A stretch of DNA of 64,000 nt from Paraktedonobacter carboxidivorans. Its GTDB lineage: Bacteria; Chloroflexota; Ktedonobacteria; Ktedonobacterales; Ktedonobacteraceae. A program made the translations under genes and the position numbers. Location of the stretch: the NCBI GenBank assembly GCA_041156125.1, contig JBEVTI010000018.1, positions 31,879 to 95,878 on the forward strand, written 5' to 3'. Under the pieces are notes generated by a model. That model was not told the DNA's origin, did no database searches, and saw nothing but the letters and a program-made list of their open reading frames with translations. Positions 7,701 through 15,908 of the stretch are shown here, in pieces; positions within the stretch are counted from its first letter, which is position 1; each line of letters begins with the position of its first letter.

Positions 7701-9365
7701 ATGACCTCAACTAGAATCCCCAACATGACCGATTACGAGGCCGACTGCCGTAATTTTTCTCTAGAAGTCCCCGAATACTATAACTTTACTATTGATGTGA
7801 TAGGCAAATGGGCGCAAAGTCCTGGCAAGTTGGCTATCCTCTGGGTCGGTCCAAACAACGAAGTAGAACAGGTCACCTTTGCTCAGCTTGCTGAACGTTC
7901 CAGCCGCGCCGCCAATGCCTTCGCCAGCGCTGGCATTAGCAAAGGCGAGCGCGTGCTCCTTATGTTGCCGCGTATTCCTGAATGGTGGGAAGCCGCGCTC
8001 GGCTTGTTCAAGCTCGGAGCAATCCCCATTCCTTGCACAACACTGCTCACGCCTAAAGATTTACAGTTTCGCTCAGAAATCGCCGAGCCCAGTACAATTG
8101 TTACAGATAGTGAGGGCGCGGCTAAATTCGATCAGGTACGCGCACAGTGCCCCTCCGTACGCGCGGCAGTAGTGGTTGAGCATACATATGCGGGCGTGGA
8201 GCGGGCGAACTGGCACAATTATCAAGCCATGCTACGGGATGCCGCGCCGGAATTTACTGGCGCGAAAACCCGCAGCGATGATCCTTGCCTGATTTATTTC
8301 ACTTCAGGCACAGTCGGCTATCCCAAAATGGTCTTGCATACCCATGCCTCCTACCCTATCGGGCATACCATCACGGCAAAATACTGGCTAGACCTTGGCG
8401 AGAACGATCTCCACCTTAACATAGGGGAGCTTGGATGGGCAAAGGCAGCCTGGTCCTCACTCTTCGGTCCCTGGCAAATGGGCGCAGCCATGTTTATCCA
8501 GGACGGGCGCGGGAAATTCAATGCTATTGAGACTCTGGAGTTGTTGCATAAGTACCCAATCACAACGTTTTGCGCGCCGCCTACAGTGTACAGAATGCTC
8601 GTCTTAGATGAGCCGATGGCCTATTTACAGGCCAATCCACCAAAGGCGTTACGCCATTGTGTCGGCGCGGGCGAACCACTTAACCCCGAAGTTATTAAAA
8701 TCTGGGAAAAAACCACGGGCCTGACCATTCGCGACGGCTATGGGCAAACCGAAACAGTGCTGCTTTGTGGAAACTTCCCACCTCTGACAGTCAAGCCCGG
8801 CTCAATGGGCAAACCTTCGCCGGGCTTTGATGTGAGCGTTATCGACCATGATGGCAGCGAACTACCACCTAATAAAGAGGGCGACATTGCCGTCAGGATT
8901 AAACCAGTGCGTCCGACGTGGATGTTCCGTGAATATTGGCAGAATCCAGAGGCAACGGCCAATTGTATGCGTGGTAACTGGTACATCACTGGCGATAGGG
9001 CCTACAAAGATGAGGACGGCTATTTCTGGTTCGTGGGCAGAGCCGATGATGTGATCATCAGCGCTGGCTATCGCATTGGACCCTTTGAGGTTGAAAGCGC
9101 GCTCAAAGAGCATCCGGCGGTCGCTGAGTCAGCAGTCATCGCCAGTCCCGATGAGATGCGTGGTGAAATCGTCAAAGCCTGTATCGTTCTCGCTCCCGGT
9201 TATACTGCCTCCCCTGAACTGGCCGAGCAACTCAAGGAGCACGTCAAGCGCGTGACAGCCCCCTATAAGTATCCACGTGAGATTGAGTTTATGGAAAGTC
9301 TGCCCAAGACCATTTCTGGCAAGATCCGCCGCGTCGAGTTGCGTGAGAGGGAGCAGACAAAGTGA
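7701..9365 (+). CDS. AMP-forming acyl-CoA synthetase (medium-chain / acetyl-CoA synthetase type)
   Basis: 554 residues from ATG 7701, with AGGAAGGAG 7 bases upstream; a TTG at 7695 would be too close. The enzyme would activate a carboxylic acid to acyl-AMP and then acyl-CoA in the cytoplasm. Seen motifs: the phosphate-binding loop YFTSGTVGYPKMV, the adenine motif DGYGQTE, the hinge region TGDRAYKDEDGYFWFVGRADDVI, and the catalytic C-terminal Lys in PKTISGKIRR. Substrate chain length cannot be read; the pattern is closest to medium-chain ACSM-like enzymes. Single gene, closed by a 31-bp inverted repeat shared with the convergent aldo-keto reductase. Confidence 0.92.
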   Translation: MTSTRIPNMTDYEADCRNFSLEVPEYYNFTIDVIGKWAQSPGKLAILWVGPNNEVEQVTFAQLAERSSRAANAFASAGISKGERVLLMLPRIPEWWEAALGLFKLGAIPIPCTTLLTPKDLQFRSEIAEPSTIVTDSEGAAKFDQVRAQCPSVRAAVVVEHTYAGVERANWHNYQAMLRDAAPEFTGAKTRSDDPCLIYFTSGTVGYPKMVLHTHASYPIGHTITAKYWLDLGENDLHLNIGELGWAKAAWSSLFGPWQMGAAMFIQDGRGKFNAIETLELLHKYPITTFCAPPTVYRMLVLDEPMAYLQANPPKALRHCVGAGEPLNPEVIKIWEKTTGLTIRDGYGQTETVLLCGNFPPLTVKPGSMGKPSPGFDVSVIDHDGSELPPNKEGDIAVRIKPVRPTWMFREYWQNPEATANCMRGNWYITGDRAYKDEDGYFWFVGRADDVIISAGYRIGPFEVESALKEHPAVAESAVIASPDEMRGEIVKACIVLAPGYTASPELAEQLKEHVKRVTAPYKYPREIEFMESLPKTISGKIRRVELREREQTK

Positions 9366-9368
9366 GCT

Positions 9369-9434
9369 TTAGAGGGATTAGAGGGTTTCTCCCGGATTGT
9401 GCGCAATCCGGGAGAAACCCTCTAATCCCTCTAA
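9369..9434. terminator. 31-bp perfect inverted repeat between convergent genes
   Basis: Arms 9369-9399 and 9404-9434 are exact reverse complements with a 4-base loop. It starts 3 bases after the + strand stop (9365) and ends 13 bases before the - strand stop (9448). Confidence 0.8.
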
Positions 9435-9447
9435 TTTATAGAAAAAG

Positions 9448-10449
9448 CTAAATTTCGGGTCCGGCTGTAATCTCATCGAGCGCTTGCAGTTCCTGCTCGC
9501 TGAAAGTCAGATTTTGCAGGGCACCCACATTCTCAATAATCTGCTCAACTTTGGAGGCACCGATCAGGACGCTGGTTACCGCGGGGAAATGGAGGTTCCA
9601 GGCCAGGGCCATCTGCGAGAGCGTTTGACCACGCTGGCGAGCAAGGACATTCAGACGGCGCACTTTATCCAGAATAGCGGGACTGACTTGCTGGTCGCGG
9701 TATTTCTCATCCCACCAGACTGCGGCTCGTGAGTCGGTGGGCAGTCCGGCCAGGTACTTTTCGCTTAAAATGCCCTGAGCGAGTGGACTAAAAGTGATCA
9801 CACCCGTGCCAGCCGCGAGTGTGTGCTCGAACAGATCGGTCTCCGGCACACGCGCCAGCAGGCTAAAGCGTGGCTGATGGATAGTGATGGGCGCCAGTCC
9901 CAATTGCTTTACTAGCGCGGTAGCCTGGTCAAACAGCGCGCCTGGGAAGTTACTCACACCAACATACAGCGCTTTGCCCTGACGTACAAGCAAATCGAGC
10001 GCAGTTAACGTCTCTTCCAGCGGAGTCTCTGGATCAGGCCTGTGGGCGTAGAAAATATCAACATAGTCCAGCCCCAGGCGTTTGAGCGACTGATCCAGGC
10101 TGGCGACCAGGTATTTCTTGGACAACCCATCGCCATAGGGGCCAGGCCACATATAGTAACCGGCCTTGCTCGAGATAATCAACTCGTCACGCGGCATATC
10201 ACGCAGAATTTTCCCTACCACAACCTCCGCATTGCCGGGTGGACGCCCATAATTATTGGCCAGATCAAAATGCGTGATACCCAGATCCAGTGCCTTGTAC
10301 AGGCACTCGCGCGCGATTTCTTCCCCGCGGTACCCACCAAAGGTTTCCCATGCTCCCAACGAAATCGCTGGCAGCTTCAACCCCGACCTCCCGCTCCGAC
10401 GATAGAGCATGGAAGCGTAGCGGTTCTCTGCAAATTCTGGCATTGCCAT
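9448..10449 (-). CDS. Aldo/keto reductase (YghZ / glyceraldehyde-3-phosphate reductase type)
   Basis: 333 residues, the usual length for a TIM-barrel aldo-keto reductase using NAD(P)H. The catalytic set is visible: Asp in HFDLANNYG with the Tyr four residues on, Lys in ISSKAG, and His in FYAHRPD. The WETFGGYRGEE and YYMWPGPYGDG segments match the YghZ/potassium-channel beta-subunit branch. The natural substrate is uncertain. The first ATG has GGCGGA very close; the third codon, also ATG, has better spacing and may be the true start. Confidence 0.92.
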   Translation of the reverse strand: MAMPEFAENRYASMLYRRSGRSGLKLPAISLGAWETFGGYRGEEIARECLYKALDLGITHFDLANNYGRPPGNAEVVVGKILRDMPRDELIISSKAGYYMWPGPYGDGLSKKYLVASLDQSLKRLGLDYVDIFYAHRPDPETPLEETLTALDLLVRQGKALYVGVSNFPGALFDQATALVKQLGLAPITIHQPRFSLLARVPETDLFEHTLAAGTGVITFSPLAQGILSEKYLAGLPTDSRAAVWWDEKYRDQQVSPAILDKVRRLNVLARQRGQTLSQMALAWNLHFPAVTSVLIGASKVEQIIENVGALQNLTFSEQELQALDEITAGPEI

Positions 10450-10903
10450 TTCCGCCTTTCTGTTACACTCTTAACATCGCTCATGATTATCCTTCCGCTA
10501 ACCTTGCTGCGAAAACAACATATATGCGCGAGCCGGGCCAGCCGAAGAGGATTGTTAGCAGGTTTTTGAGCAAAAGAGTGAAGAATCCTTCACAGCCATG
10601 GTATCATATTCAAGCGCTCGCCCACCAGCGATAACCCATACATACCCAGGGGGTCCTGGCATTCAAAGGACAGGCACTATCCTCTAGAATAAAGTACAAG
10701 GAAAACTGTGCTGCTCCTCGTTCTACTATAGAAGCGACTTTTCAAGTCAAGCCTCAATTCTTTGAGCCTGAATTTTGATATATACGCTGAAATGCGCAAT
10801 ACATCACAGACAGATCAGGCTGTTTGTGTTAAATAATATCCATAGAGAGCAGTTTATTGGCGTTAAAAAAAGAAAAATCATAGAAGCATGAAAGAAGGGG
10901 AAT
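10450..10903. other. Divergent intergenic region, no gene seen
   Basis: 454 bases between the divergent reductase and sedolisin genes. No coding, RNA or repeat feature was recognised. The stretch next to 10904 is AT-rich and probably contains the peptidase promoter, but no clear -35/-10 pair was found. Confidence 0.45.
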
Positions 10904-12682
10904 ATGTTAAGGCAACCTCCTTTATCCAGGTGGCGATCGCATCGGTGGTTTGGTCTTTCCGGTTTAGTGCTTGCCCTCTTACTATTGGCAGCCTGTGGCG
11001 GAGAGTCAAATACCCAGCAGACTCCTACGACCAATCAATTTGTGACACTGCAACTCGGCATTCCAGCTCCGGCTTTAAATGCCCCCATCACCGGCCAGGT
11101 GCCTGACAGCCAGATTTTGCATGTCGGCATAACGTTCGCTATTGACGAGGCTACGCTCAAGCAATTTAATCAGGGTCGCACAGCCCGACCCGGTCAACCC
11201 ACAAGTGGAGAAGATCTCGCGAAAAAGATCGGGATTAGTGACGCCGATTATCAGAGAATTAAGAATTTCTTTGGCGTCAGTAATGCCAGCTTGACCCTCA
11301 GCGAGACTCATACAAGCTTGAATGTAGATATTAAAGCCGGCGAAGCAGCTAAACTCTTACAGACAAAATTCGTCTACCATATGCTCAATGGGCGCACATA
11401 TTATACGCCTGATCCACTGCATATGCCCCAGGTCCCGCAATCTGTCGCAGCGAAAATTCTGGCAGTGACCGGCCTTGACACTTATAGCCAGGCGCCTAAA
11501 ACTGGTCTGGCGTCCGCGGGCAAACAATTCAATCCAGCCAGTGCAAAAAGTTTCGGCCTGTGCCCACTGAACGTACCTGGTTTCGCTGGTCGCGATCAGG
11601 TCGCGCATACCTATGGCTTTGATAAACTCTGGAATCGCGGCTGGACCGGTCAGCAAGCAACCGTTAACCTGGTAGAAATCGATGGCGTGAGTCAGAGCGA
11701 TCTGAGCGCCTACTTTTCCTGCGTCAACTACAAGGGCAAAGTTAGCTTTACGACTATCGATGGCAAAAGCCCTGTACCGGGTGGCGAAACCACGCTGGAC
11801 ATGGATATGATTGCTGGACTGGCCCCCGATGTTAATATTCATGACTATCAGACAGATCTCACCAACACAGCTGATGGTGGCTGGCAAAACCTGCTAGATA
11901 CCTTCCAGCGCATTATCGACGATCACTCCCATAACCTCGACTCAATGGAAGTAGTTAGCGTAAGCCTGGGTGCTCCCGAAGCTGCTCTAACCACCTCCCT
12001 GGCCGCGGCTTTCACCCAGCGCCTGCAAATCCTGACGCAGGTTGAGCATATGACCGTCTTCGTTGCCAGCGGCGACTGCGCGGCCTTCATGGACGGCGTC
12101 TATGGAAAACTGGACGTGAGCTTCCCCGCCAGCGATCCTTACGCGGCAGCGGTGGGCGGTACGGTCTTACAGACAGATCTGTCGGGCCAGCAGCGCAACA
12201 GCGAGATAGCCTGGTCGGATAGCTCGGATAAGCAGCAGTGCAACAATTCCTGGGGCACTGGTGGTGGCCTCAGCACCTTCTTCGCGCGACCTACCTGGCA
12301 AACAGGCGTCAGCGGTATCCAGAACAAGTATAGTACTGGCAAACGCCAGCTCCCGGATGTTGCCGCGGTAGCCTCCAACCTACTGGTTTTCTTCGAGGGC
12401 ATCTGGCAACCAATTGGCGGCACAAGCGCAGCCACACCCATCTGGGCGACAGCTATGGTCATTCTAAATCAGGGATATGTCGCCACTAAAGGCTATTATT
12501 CCTACGGACCTGACACTTTCTACTATATCCAGTCGCATGCTACTCAGACGCATCCATACTATCAGATAACGCAGGGCGACAATCTGTACTACAAAGCTGG
12601 CCCTGGTTGGAACTACGCTACGGGTCTGGGAGCACCCTACCTGCCAGACTTCCTGGGAGTTGAACAGGCAACCACGTCCTAA
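10904..12682 (+). CDS. Sedolisin (S53 family) serine-carboxyl peptidase lipoprotein
   Basis: 592 residues. An N-terminal basic segment and hydrophobic helix end in the lipobox LLAAC with Cys31, so the protein is exported and lipid-anchored. Residues about 45-200 are the pro-kumamolisin activation domain, removed on maturation at acidic pH in this family. The catalytic domain has Glu295 and Asp299 (GETTLDMD), the oxyanion Asp391 (ASGDCA) and the nucleophile Ser508 (GGTSAATP). The C-terminal GWNYATGLGAP segment is the typical calcium-site region. AAGGGG precedes the ATG. It probably degrades extracellular protein in acidic soil-like conditions. Single-gene unit. Confidence 0.95.
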   Translation: MLRQPPLSRWRSHRWFGLSGLVLALLLLAACGGESNTQQTPTTNQFVTLQLGIPAPALNAPITGQVPDSQILHVGITFAIDEATLKQFNQGRTARPGQPTSGEDLAKKIGISDADYQRIKNFFGVSNASLTLSETHTSLNVDIKAGEAAKLLQTKFVYHMLNGRTYYTPDPLHMPQVPQSVAAKILAVTGLDTYSQAPKTGLASAGKQFNPASAKSFGLCPLNVPGFAGRDQVAHTYGFDKLWNRGWTGQQATVNLVEIDGVSQSDLSAYFSCVNYKGKVSFTTIDGKSPVPGGETTLDMDMIAGLAPDVNIHDYQTDLTNTADGGWQNLLDTFQRIIDDHSHNLDSMEVVSVSLGAPEAALTTSLAAAFTQRLQILTQVEHMTVFVASGDCAAFMDGVYGKLDVSFPASDPYAAAVGGTVLQTDLSGQQRNSEIAWSDSSDKQQCNNSWGTGGGLSTFFARPTWQTGVSGIQNKYSTGKRQLPDVAAVASNLLVFFEGIWQPIGGTSAATPIWATAMVILNQGYVATKGYYSYGPDTFYYIQSHATQTHPYYQITQGDNLYYKAGPGWNYATGLGAPYLPDFLGVEQATTS

Positions 12683-12963
12683 GTACAATCAAGCAACTAA
12701 TATAGGATGAAACCTGCTTACCAGGCGCATTCAATCCCATATTAGTTGCTTCATCAGGGTTTCTCCAAAGTCGTCTTGCGCTCTTGTAAACGTTTCAATT
12801 GGAGGGTCCGGGGAGTGTGGAAAGACTTGTGAGAAACCCTGATTGCTTCATAAAAGTCACTTGACCTTTGCGGCTTTCCGATGTACCATTTCTCAAAGCG
12901 GAAGCAGCCTGTCGCTGACTTGATCGCGATCCGCTTGAGGATACCGAAACGAGGATACTGAAA
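12683..12963. other. Intergenic region with nested inverted repeats
   Basis: Between the sedolisin and ComB-like genes. It holds the hairpin at 12691-12751 and a second, long-range pair: 12753-12765 is the exact reverse complement of 12831-12843 with 65 bases between. No ORF with a ribosome site is seen. Confidence 0.5.
12691..12751 (+). terminator. Inverted repeat after the sedolisin gene
   Basis: Arms 12691-12708 and 12734-12751 pair over 18 bases with one G-T type mismatch. It begins 8 bases after the stop codon. Confidence 0.6.
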
Positions 12964-13026
12964 CTGGAACTAAATGTCTTTTTTCTGCCTTGCGCCATTC
13001 TGGCAAGCCCGGAAAGCGCGCAGGAT

Positions 13027-13719
13027 GTGTATATTGTGATTGACCTGATTCGCGCGACCACCAGTATAACCGCGATGCTCGATGGAGGAGCGCAACGGAT
13101 CTTTGCAGCTGGTACGGTAGAGCAGGCGCGGGCGGCCCGCCAGCTATACCCGCAACGCCTGCTCTGCGGTGAGCGCAACGTTAAGCCATTGCCAGGCTTC
13201 GACTATGGCAACTCGCCAGTGCAGTTCGCCGCGGCTGATCTAAACGAGCGTGAATTGATCATGACGACGACCAATGGTACGCGCGCTTTTCATGCCTGCC
13301 CAACCAGTGCAGTGCGTCTGGCTGGCTGTCTCAATAACGCCACGGCTGTCGCCAGCAAAGCGCTGGAACTGGCTAGCAAGCGCCAGGTCAATCTTCACCT
13401 GGTCTGCTCTGGCGAACTGGATGCCTTCGCGCTGGATGACTCGGTATGCGCTGGCTATCTGGCCCAGGAAATCCAACGCCAGGCCAAAGAGCGTGGGCAA
13501 GCTCTCGCCCTGAGCGAGAGCACATTGGCCGCGCTGACCATTCAGGCAACCTACCCACCAGGCGAATTGCTGGCCTACAGCAAGGCAGTTCGCGAGGTTA
13601 TCGAGGGTGGCCTGCCTGATGATCCGCCTTTCTGCATGCGCACAAACACCAGCCAGAGCGTAGGTATAGTCGTTGAACAAGAACAAACAACCGGCTTGCT
13701 GATTATTGAACGCGCCTAA
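13027..13719 (+). CDS. ComB-like 2-phosphosulfolactate phosphatase family protein
   Basis: Family features are VIDLIRATTSI near the start, TTTNGTRA in the middle and CSGELDAFALDDSVCAGYL later. ComB acts in coenzyme M synthesis in methanogens, but bacterial members are common and their role is unclear. The only standard in-frame start is GTG at 13027, which would cut off the first beta strand of the family. The same frame stays open to 12919 and encodes a ComB-like leader (LNVFFLPCAILASPES). A CTG at 12964, 8 bases after GAGGA, may be the real start. Closed by a 46-base palindrome. Confidence 0.82.
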   Translation: MYIVIDLIRATTSITAMLDGGAQRIFAAGTVEQARAARQLYPQRLLCGERNVKPLPGFDYGNSPVQFAAADLNERELIMTTTNGTRAFHACPTSAVRLAGCLNNATAVASKALELASKRQVNLHLVCSGELDAFALDDSVCAGYLAQEIQRQAKERGQALALSESTLAALTIQATYPPGELLAYSKAVREVIEGGLPDDPPFCMRTNTSQSVGIVVEQEQTTGLLIIERA

Positions 13720-13743
13720 ATTTCCAGGAAACGCGTGAAGACC

Positions 13744-13789
13744 TTTTCTAGCCGCATCAGAAGCATATGCTTCTGATGCGGCTAGAAAA
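13744..13789. terminator. 46-base perfect palindrome between convergent genes
   Basis: Arms 13744-13766 and 13767-13789 (23 bases each) are exact reverse complements with no loop base, flanked by TTTT and AAAA, so it reads as a terminator in both directions. It lies 24 bases from the + stop and 4 bases from the - stop. Confidence 0.85.
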
Positions 13790-13793
13790 ACGC

Positions 13794-14771
13794 TTAATCG
13801 ATGGTTAGAATGAGTTTGCCGAAATTCCGATTCTCGCTCATGGCTATGTGAGCTGCACTGATTTCTGCCAGTGGATAGGTGTGCTCGATGATTGGTTTGA
13901 TCTGACCACTGGCTAAGAGCGGCAGCACGCTAGCGGCAAAGGCACGAGTTACCGCCATCTTCTCTTCCAGGGTGCGCGTGCGCAAAGTGACCCCCTTGAT
14001 CGAAATACGTTTGCCCATAACCAGGCTAATGTTTAAATTACCCGTTGTGCCTCCCAGCGTGGAGAGGATAACCAACCGCCCCCAACTGCTCAGCGCCTGC
14101 AGATTCTGCTCCAGGTAAGCTCCGCCTATAAAGTCCAGCACAACCTGTACTCCCTGGCCAGCAGTCAGCGTCTGCACCTCGGCGGCGAAGTTCTGCGGTG
14201 ATAAACCCATCTCGAGGCCGATCTCACGCGCCCGCTCTAACTTGGCTGGCGTGCGCGCGGTACCAAAGACGGTCGCGCCTGTCGCCCTCGCTAACTGAAT
14301 TGCTGCTGTGCTCACCCCACTGCCGGCGGCGTGAATGAGTACACGTTCGCCCATGCGCAAACCGGCCTGGGTGAAGAGTGCATCGTGAGCGGTCATAAAG
14401 GCCTCAGGCACACCAGCAGCCTGCACAAAGTCCAGCTTCTCAGGAATCTCTACCAGTAGCCCCTCGTGGATCAGTACATACTCGGCCTGCGCTCCACCAC
14501 CAACCAGGCCCATTACACGCTGGCCCGGTTTCCACCTGCGTACCAGTGTGCCAATTGCGTCAACTTCGCCCGCGAACTCTATGCCCGGTATATTGGTGGG
14601 TGAACCGACTGGCGCAGGATAATTTCCTGCTCGTTGTAAAAGCTCGGCCCGGTTCAAGCCCGAAGCCCTGACACGCACCCGTACCTGCTCTCCCAGCGGC
14701 TCCGGTGTCTCTATCTCCTGGATTTCCAGGACTTCGGGACCGCCTGGCTGTGTAATAATTGCTGCTTTCAT
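13794..14771 (-). CDS. Zinc-free NADPH:quinone oxidoreductase (MDR family)
   Basis: 325 residues counted from the ATG at 14771, where the family normally begins (MKAAIITQPGGPEVL); a GTG at 14795 adds 8 residues but neither has a clear ribosome site. It has the GroES-like N-terminal domain (SGLNRAELLQRAGNYP) and a Rossmann domain with AAGSGVSTAAIQLA. The zinc-binding Cys residues of alcohol dehydrogenases are absent, as in quinone reductases (QorA / PIG3-like). It likely reduces quinones or enones with NADPH in the cytoplasm. Confidence 0.9.
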   Translation of the reverse strand: MKAAIITQPGGPEVLEIQEIETPEPLGEQVRVRVRASGLNRAELLQRAGNYPAPVGSPTNIPGIEFAGEVDAIGTLVRRWKPGQRVMGLVGGGAQAEYVLIHEGLLVEIPEKLDFVQAAGVPEAFMTAHDALFTQAGLRMGERVLIHAAGSGVSTAAIQLARATGATVFGTARTPAKLERAREIGLEMGLSPQNFAAEVQTLTAGQGVQVVLDFIGGAYLEQNLQALSSWGRLVILSTLGGTTGNLNISLVMGKRISIKGVTLRTRTLEEKMAVTRAFAASVLPLLASGQIKPIIEHTYPLAEISAAHIAMSENRNFGKLILTID

Positions 14772-14891
14772 TTCAATATGGCAGAATATCCACACTGCTC
14801 AGATGTGGAAGACATGCCGCCTCCTCGCTTGTTATTAGAAAGCTACACCTTTTTCTAATTTGCAGTATACCCCAAACGCTCCCCCTCAGAG

Positions 14892-14955
14892 AATCAGAAA
14901 TGAGATGTGTGAAGATGGCACGCTCGCGCTATCCTCACACATCTCATTTCTGATT
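14892..14955 (-). terminator. 21-bp inverted repeat downstream of the YceI gene
   Basis: Arms 14892-14912 and 14935-14955 are exact reverse complements, and further pairing with mismatches continues inward. It lies 54 bases after the YceI stop, behind a smaller hairpin (arms 14962-14970 and 14987-14995) that is followed by a T-rich run on the minus strand. The two form a tandem terminator. Confidence 0.65.
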
Positions 14956-15009
14956 GAAGAAAATGAGCAATACGGGCATAACTGTGTTGCTCATTGAAAA
15001 CTATTCAGC

Positions 15010-15534
15010 TTAACCCTTATAAACAGCTGACAGATTGATCTCAACCTTGACCGCATCACTCACAAGCACGCCGCCAGTCTCCAGGGCTGTATTATAGGTC
15101 AGGCCGAAATCTTTGCGATTGATGGTCGTTACGGCTGTCAGGCCCGCGCGGGTGCCACCCCAGGGATCTTTGCCCTGGCCTGCATACTCCGCGTTAAACT
15201 CGACCTCTTTCTCTATTCCATGCAGACTCAGCAGGCCCAGGACGCGATAGTTCTCGCCACCTTTGGACTCTACTTTTGTGCTTTTGAAGCTAATCACCGG
15301 GTATTTCTCAGCATCGAAGAAATCGGCAGAACGCAAATGACCGTCGCGTTGCTCGTTGCGAGTATCGACACTTGACGTTTCAACCTGTGCCTCAACCGAA
15401 GAATTTTCCGGCTGTTGTTCGTCGATTTCGAGCTTGCCACTCAGAACCTTGAACTGGCCGCGCACATTTGAGACCATCGCGTGCCGCACCGAAAAATGAG
15501 CATCAGAGTGTACAGGATCAATTTCCCAGGCCAT
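15010..15534 (-). CDS. YceI-family lipid-binding protein
   Basis: 174 residues from ATG 15534 (GGAAAGGA 7 bases upstream). YceI proteins are lipocalin-like barrels that bind isoprenoids or other amphiphiles. Seen: WEIDPVHSDAHFSVRHAMVSNVRGQF at the start (split here for length by its two halves), DTRNEQRDGHLRSADFFDAEKYP in the middle, and DFGLTYN near the end. There is no signal peptide, so this copy is cytoplasmic. A strong promoter (15700-15729) surrounded by three copies of a 9-mer suggests it is tightly regulated, as often seen for YceI genes under HxlR or MarR control. Confidence 0.93.
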   Translation of the reverse strand: MAWEIDPVHSDAHFSVRHAMVSNVRGQFKVLSGKLEIDEQQPENSSVEAQVETSSVDTRNEQRDGHLRSADFFDAEKYPVISFKSTKVESKGGENYRVLGLLSLHGIEKEVEFNAEYAGQGKDPWGGTRAGLTAVTTINRKDFGLTYNTALETGGVLVSDAVKVEINLSAVYKG

Positions 15535-15676
15535 ATATTTTTCCTTTCCAAACAAGCTGCCGGTTCGCTGGCAGTCGAGCGTCGCCTTAGCAATTTTTTG
15601 AGAAATTCAGATTGGCGCTTTTGATCGATTTCTCTCAGTTAGTCGCTTCTATTTACGTTGGTTAAATACAAATTAT

Positions 15677-15736
15677 TAGCAACTTCCCTAACAGAAGTTA
15701 CTATAACACACTTTATTTCCTTTTGTCAAGTTACTA
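15677..15736. promoter_or_regulatory. Three TAGYAACTT boxes around the YceI promoter
   Basis: The 9-mer TAGCAACTT occurs on + at 15677-15685, and TAGTAACTT on - at 15695-15703 and 15728-15736. The first two face each other with a 9-base gap, and the last two are direct repeats 33 bases apart. They straddle the -10 and -35 elements, a classic repressor layout. Confidence 0.5.
15700..15729 (-). promoter_or_regulatory. Sigma-70 promoter for the YceI gene
   Basis: Perfect -35 TTGACA (15724-15729) and near-perfect -10 TATAGT (15700-15705) with an 18-base spacer, on the minus strand. The leader to the ATG at 15534 would be about 160 bases. Confidence 0.6.
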
Positions 15737-15852
15737 ATATAATGTTAGACACAGACAAATGTTGCGATTTGATTTAATCCAATGTTTTTATGAGCCCCAG
15801 GCATTCCTAGCCAGGTCAGGTGCTGGTCAATGGCAGAAAATAGGCGGTGGCA

Positions 15853-15861
15853 TGATATAAT
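15853..15861 (+). promoter_or_regulatory. Extended -10 promoter for murF
   Basis: TGATATAAT at 15853-15861 fits the extended -10 pattern TGnTATAAT; no good -35 is seen. The start codon follows 48 bases later at 15909. Confidence 0.45.
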
Positions 15862-15908
15862 TGTTTAAAAGCCAGGATCGGCAGTTTAGAAAGCATGAGG
15901 ACAGCAAA

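Noticed and set aside
11357..11887. 176-residue frame antisense to the sedolisin gene
   Set aside because: It lies fully within a gene with clear catalytic motifs and shows no ribosome site or protein-like features.
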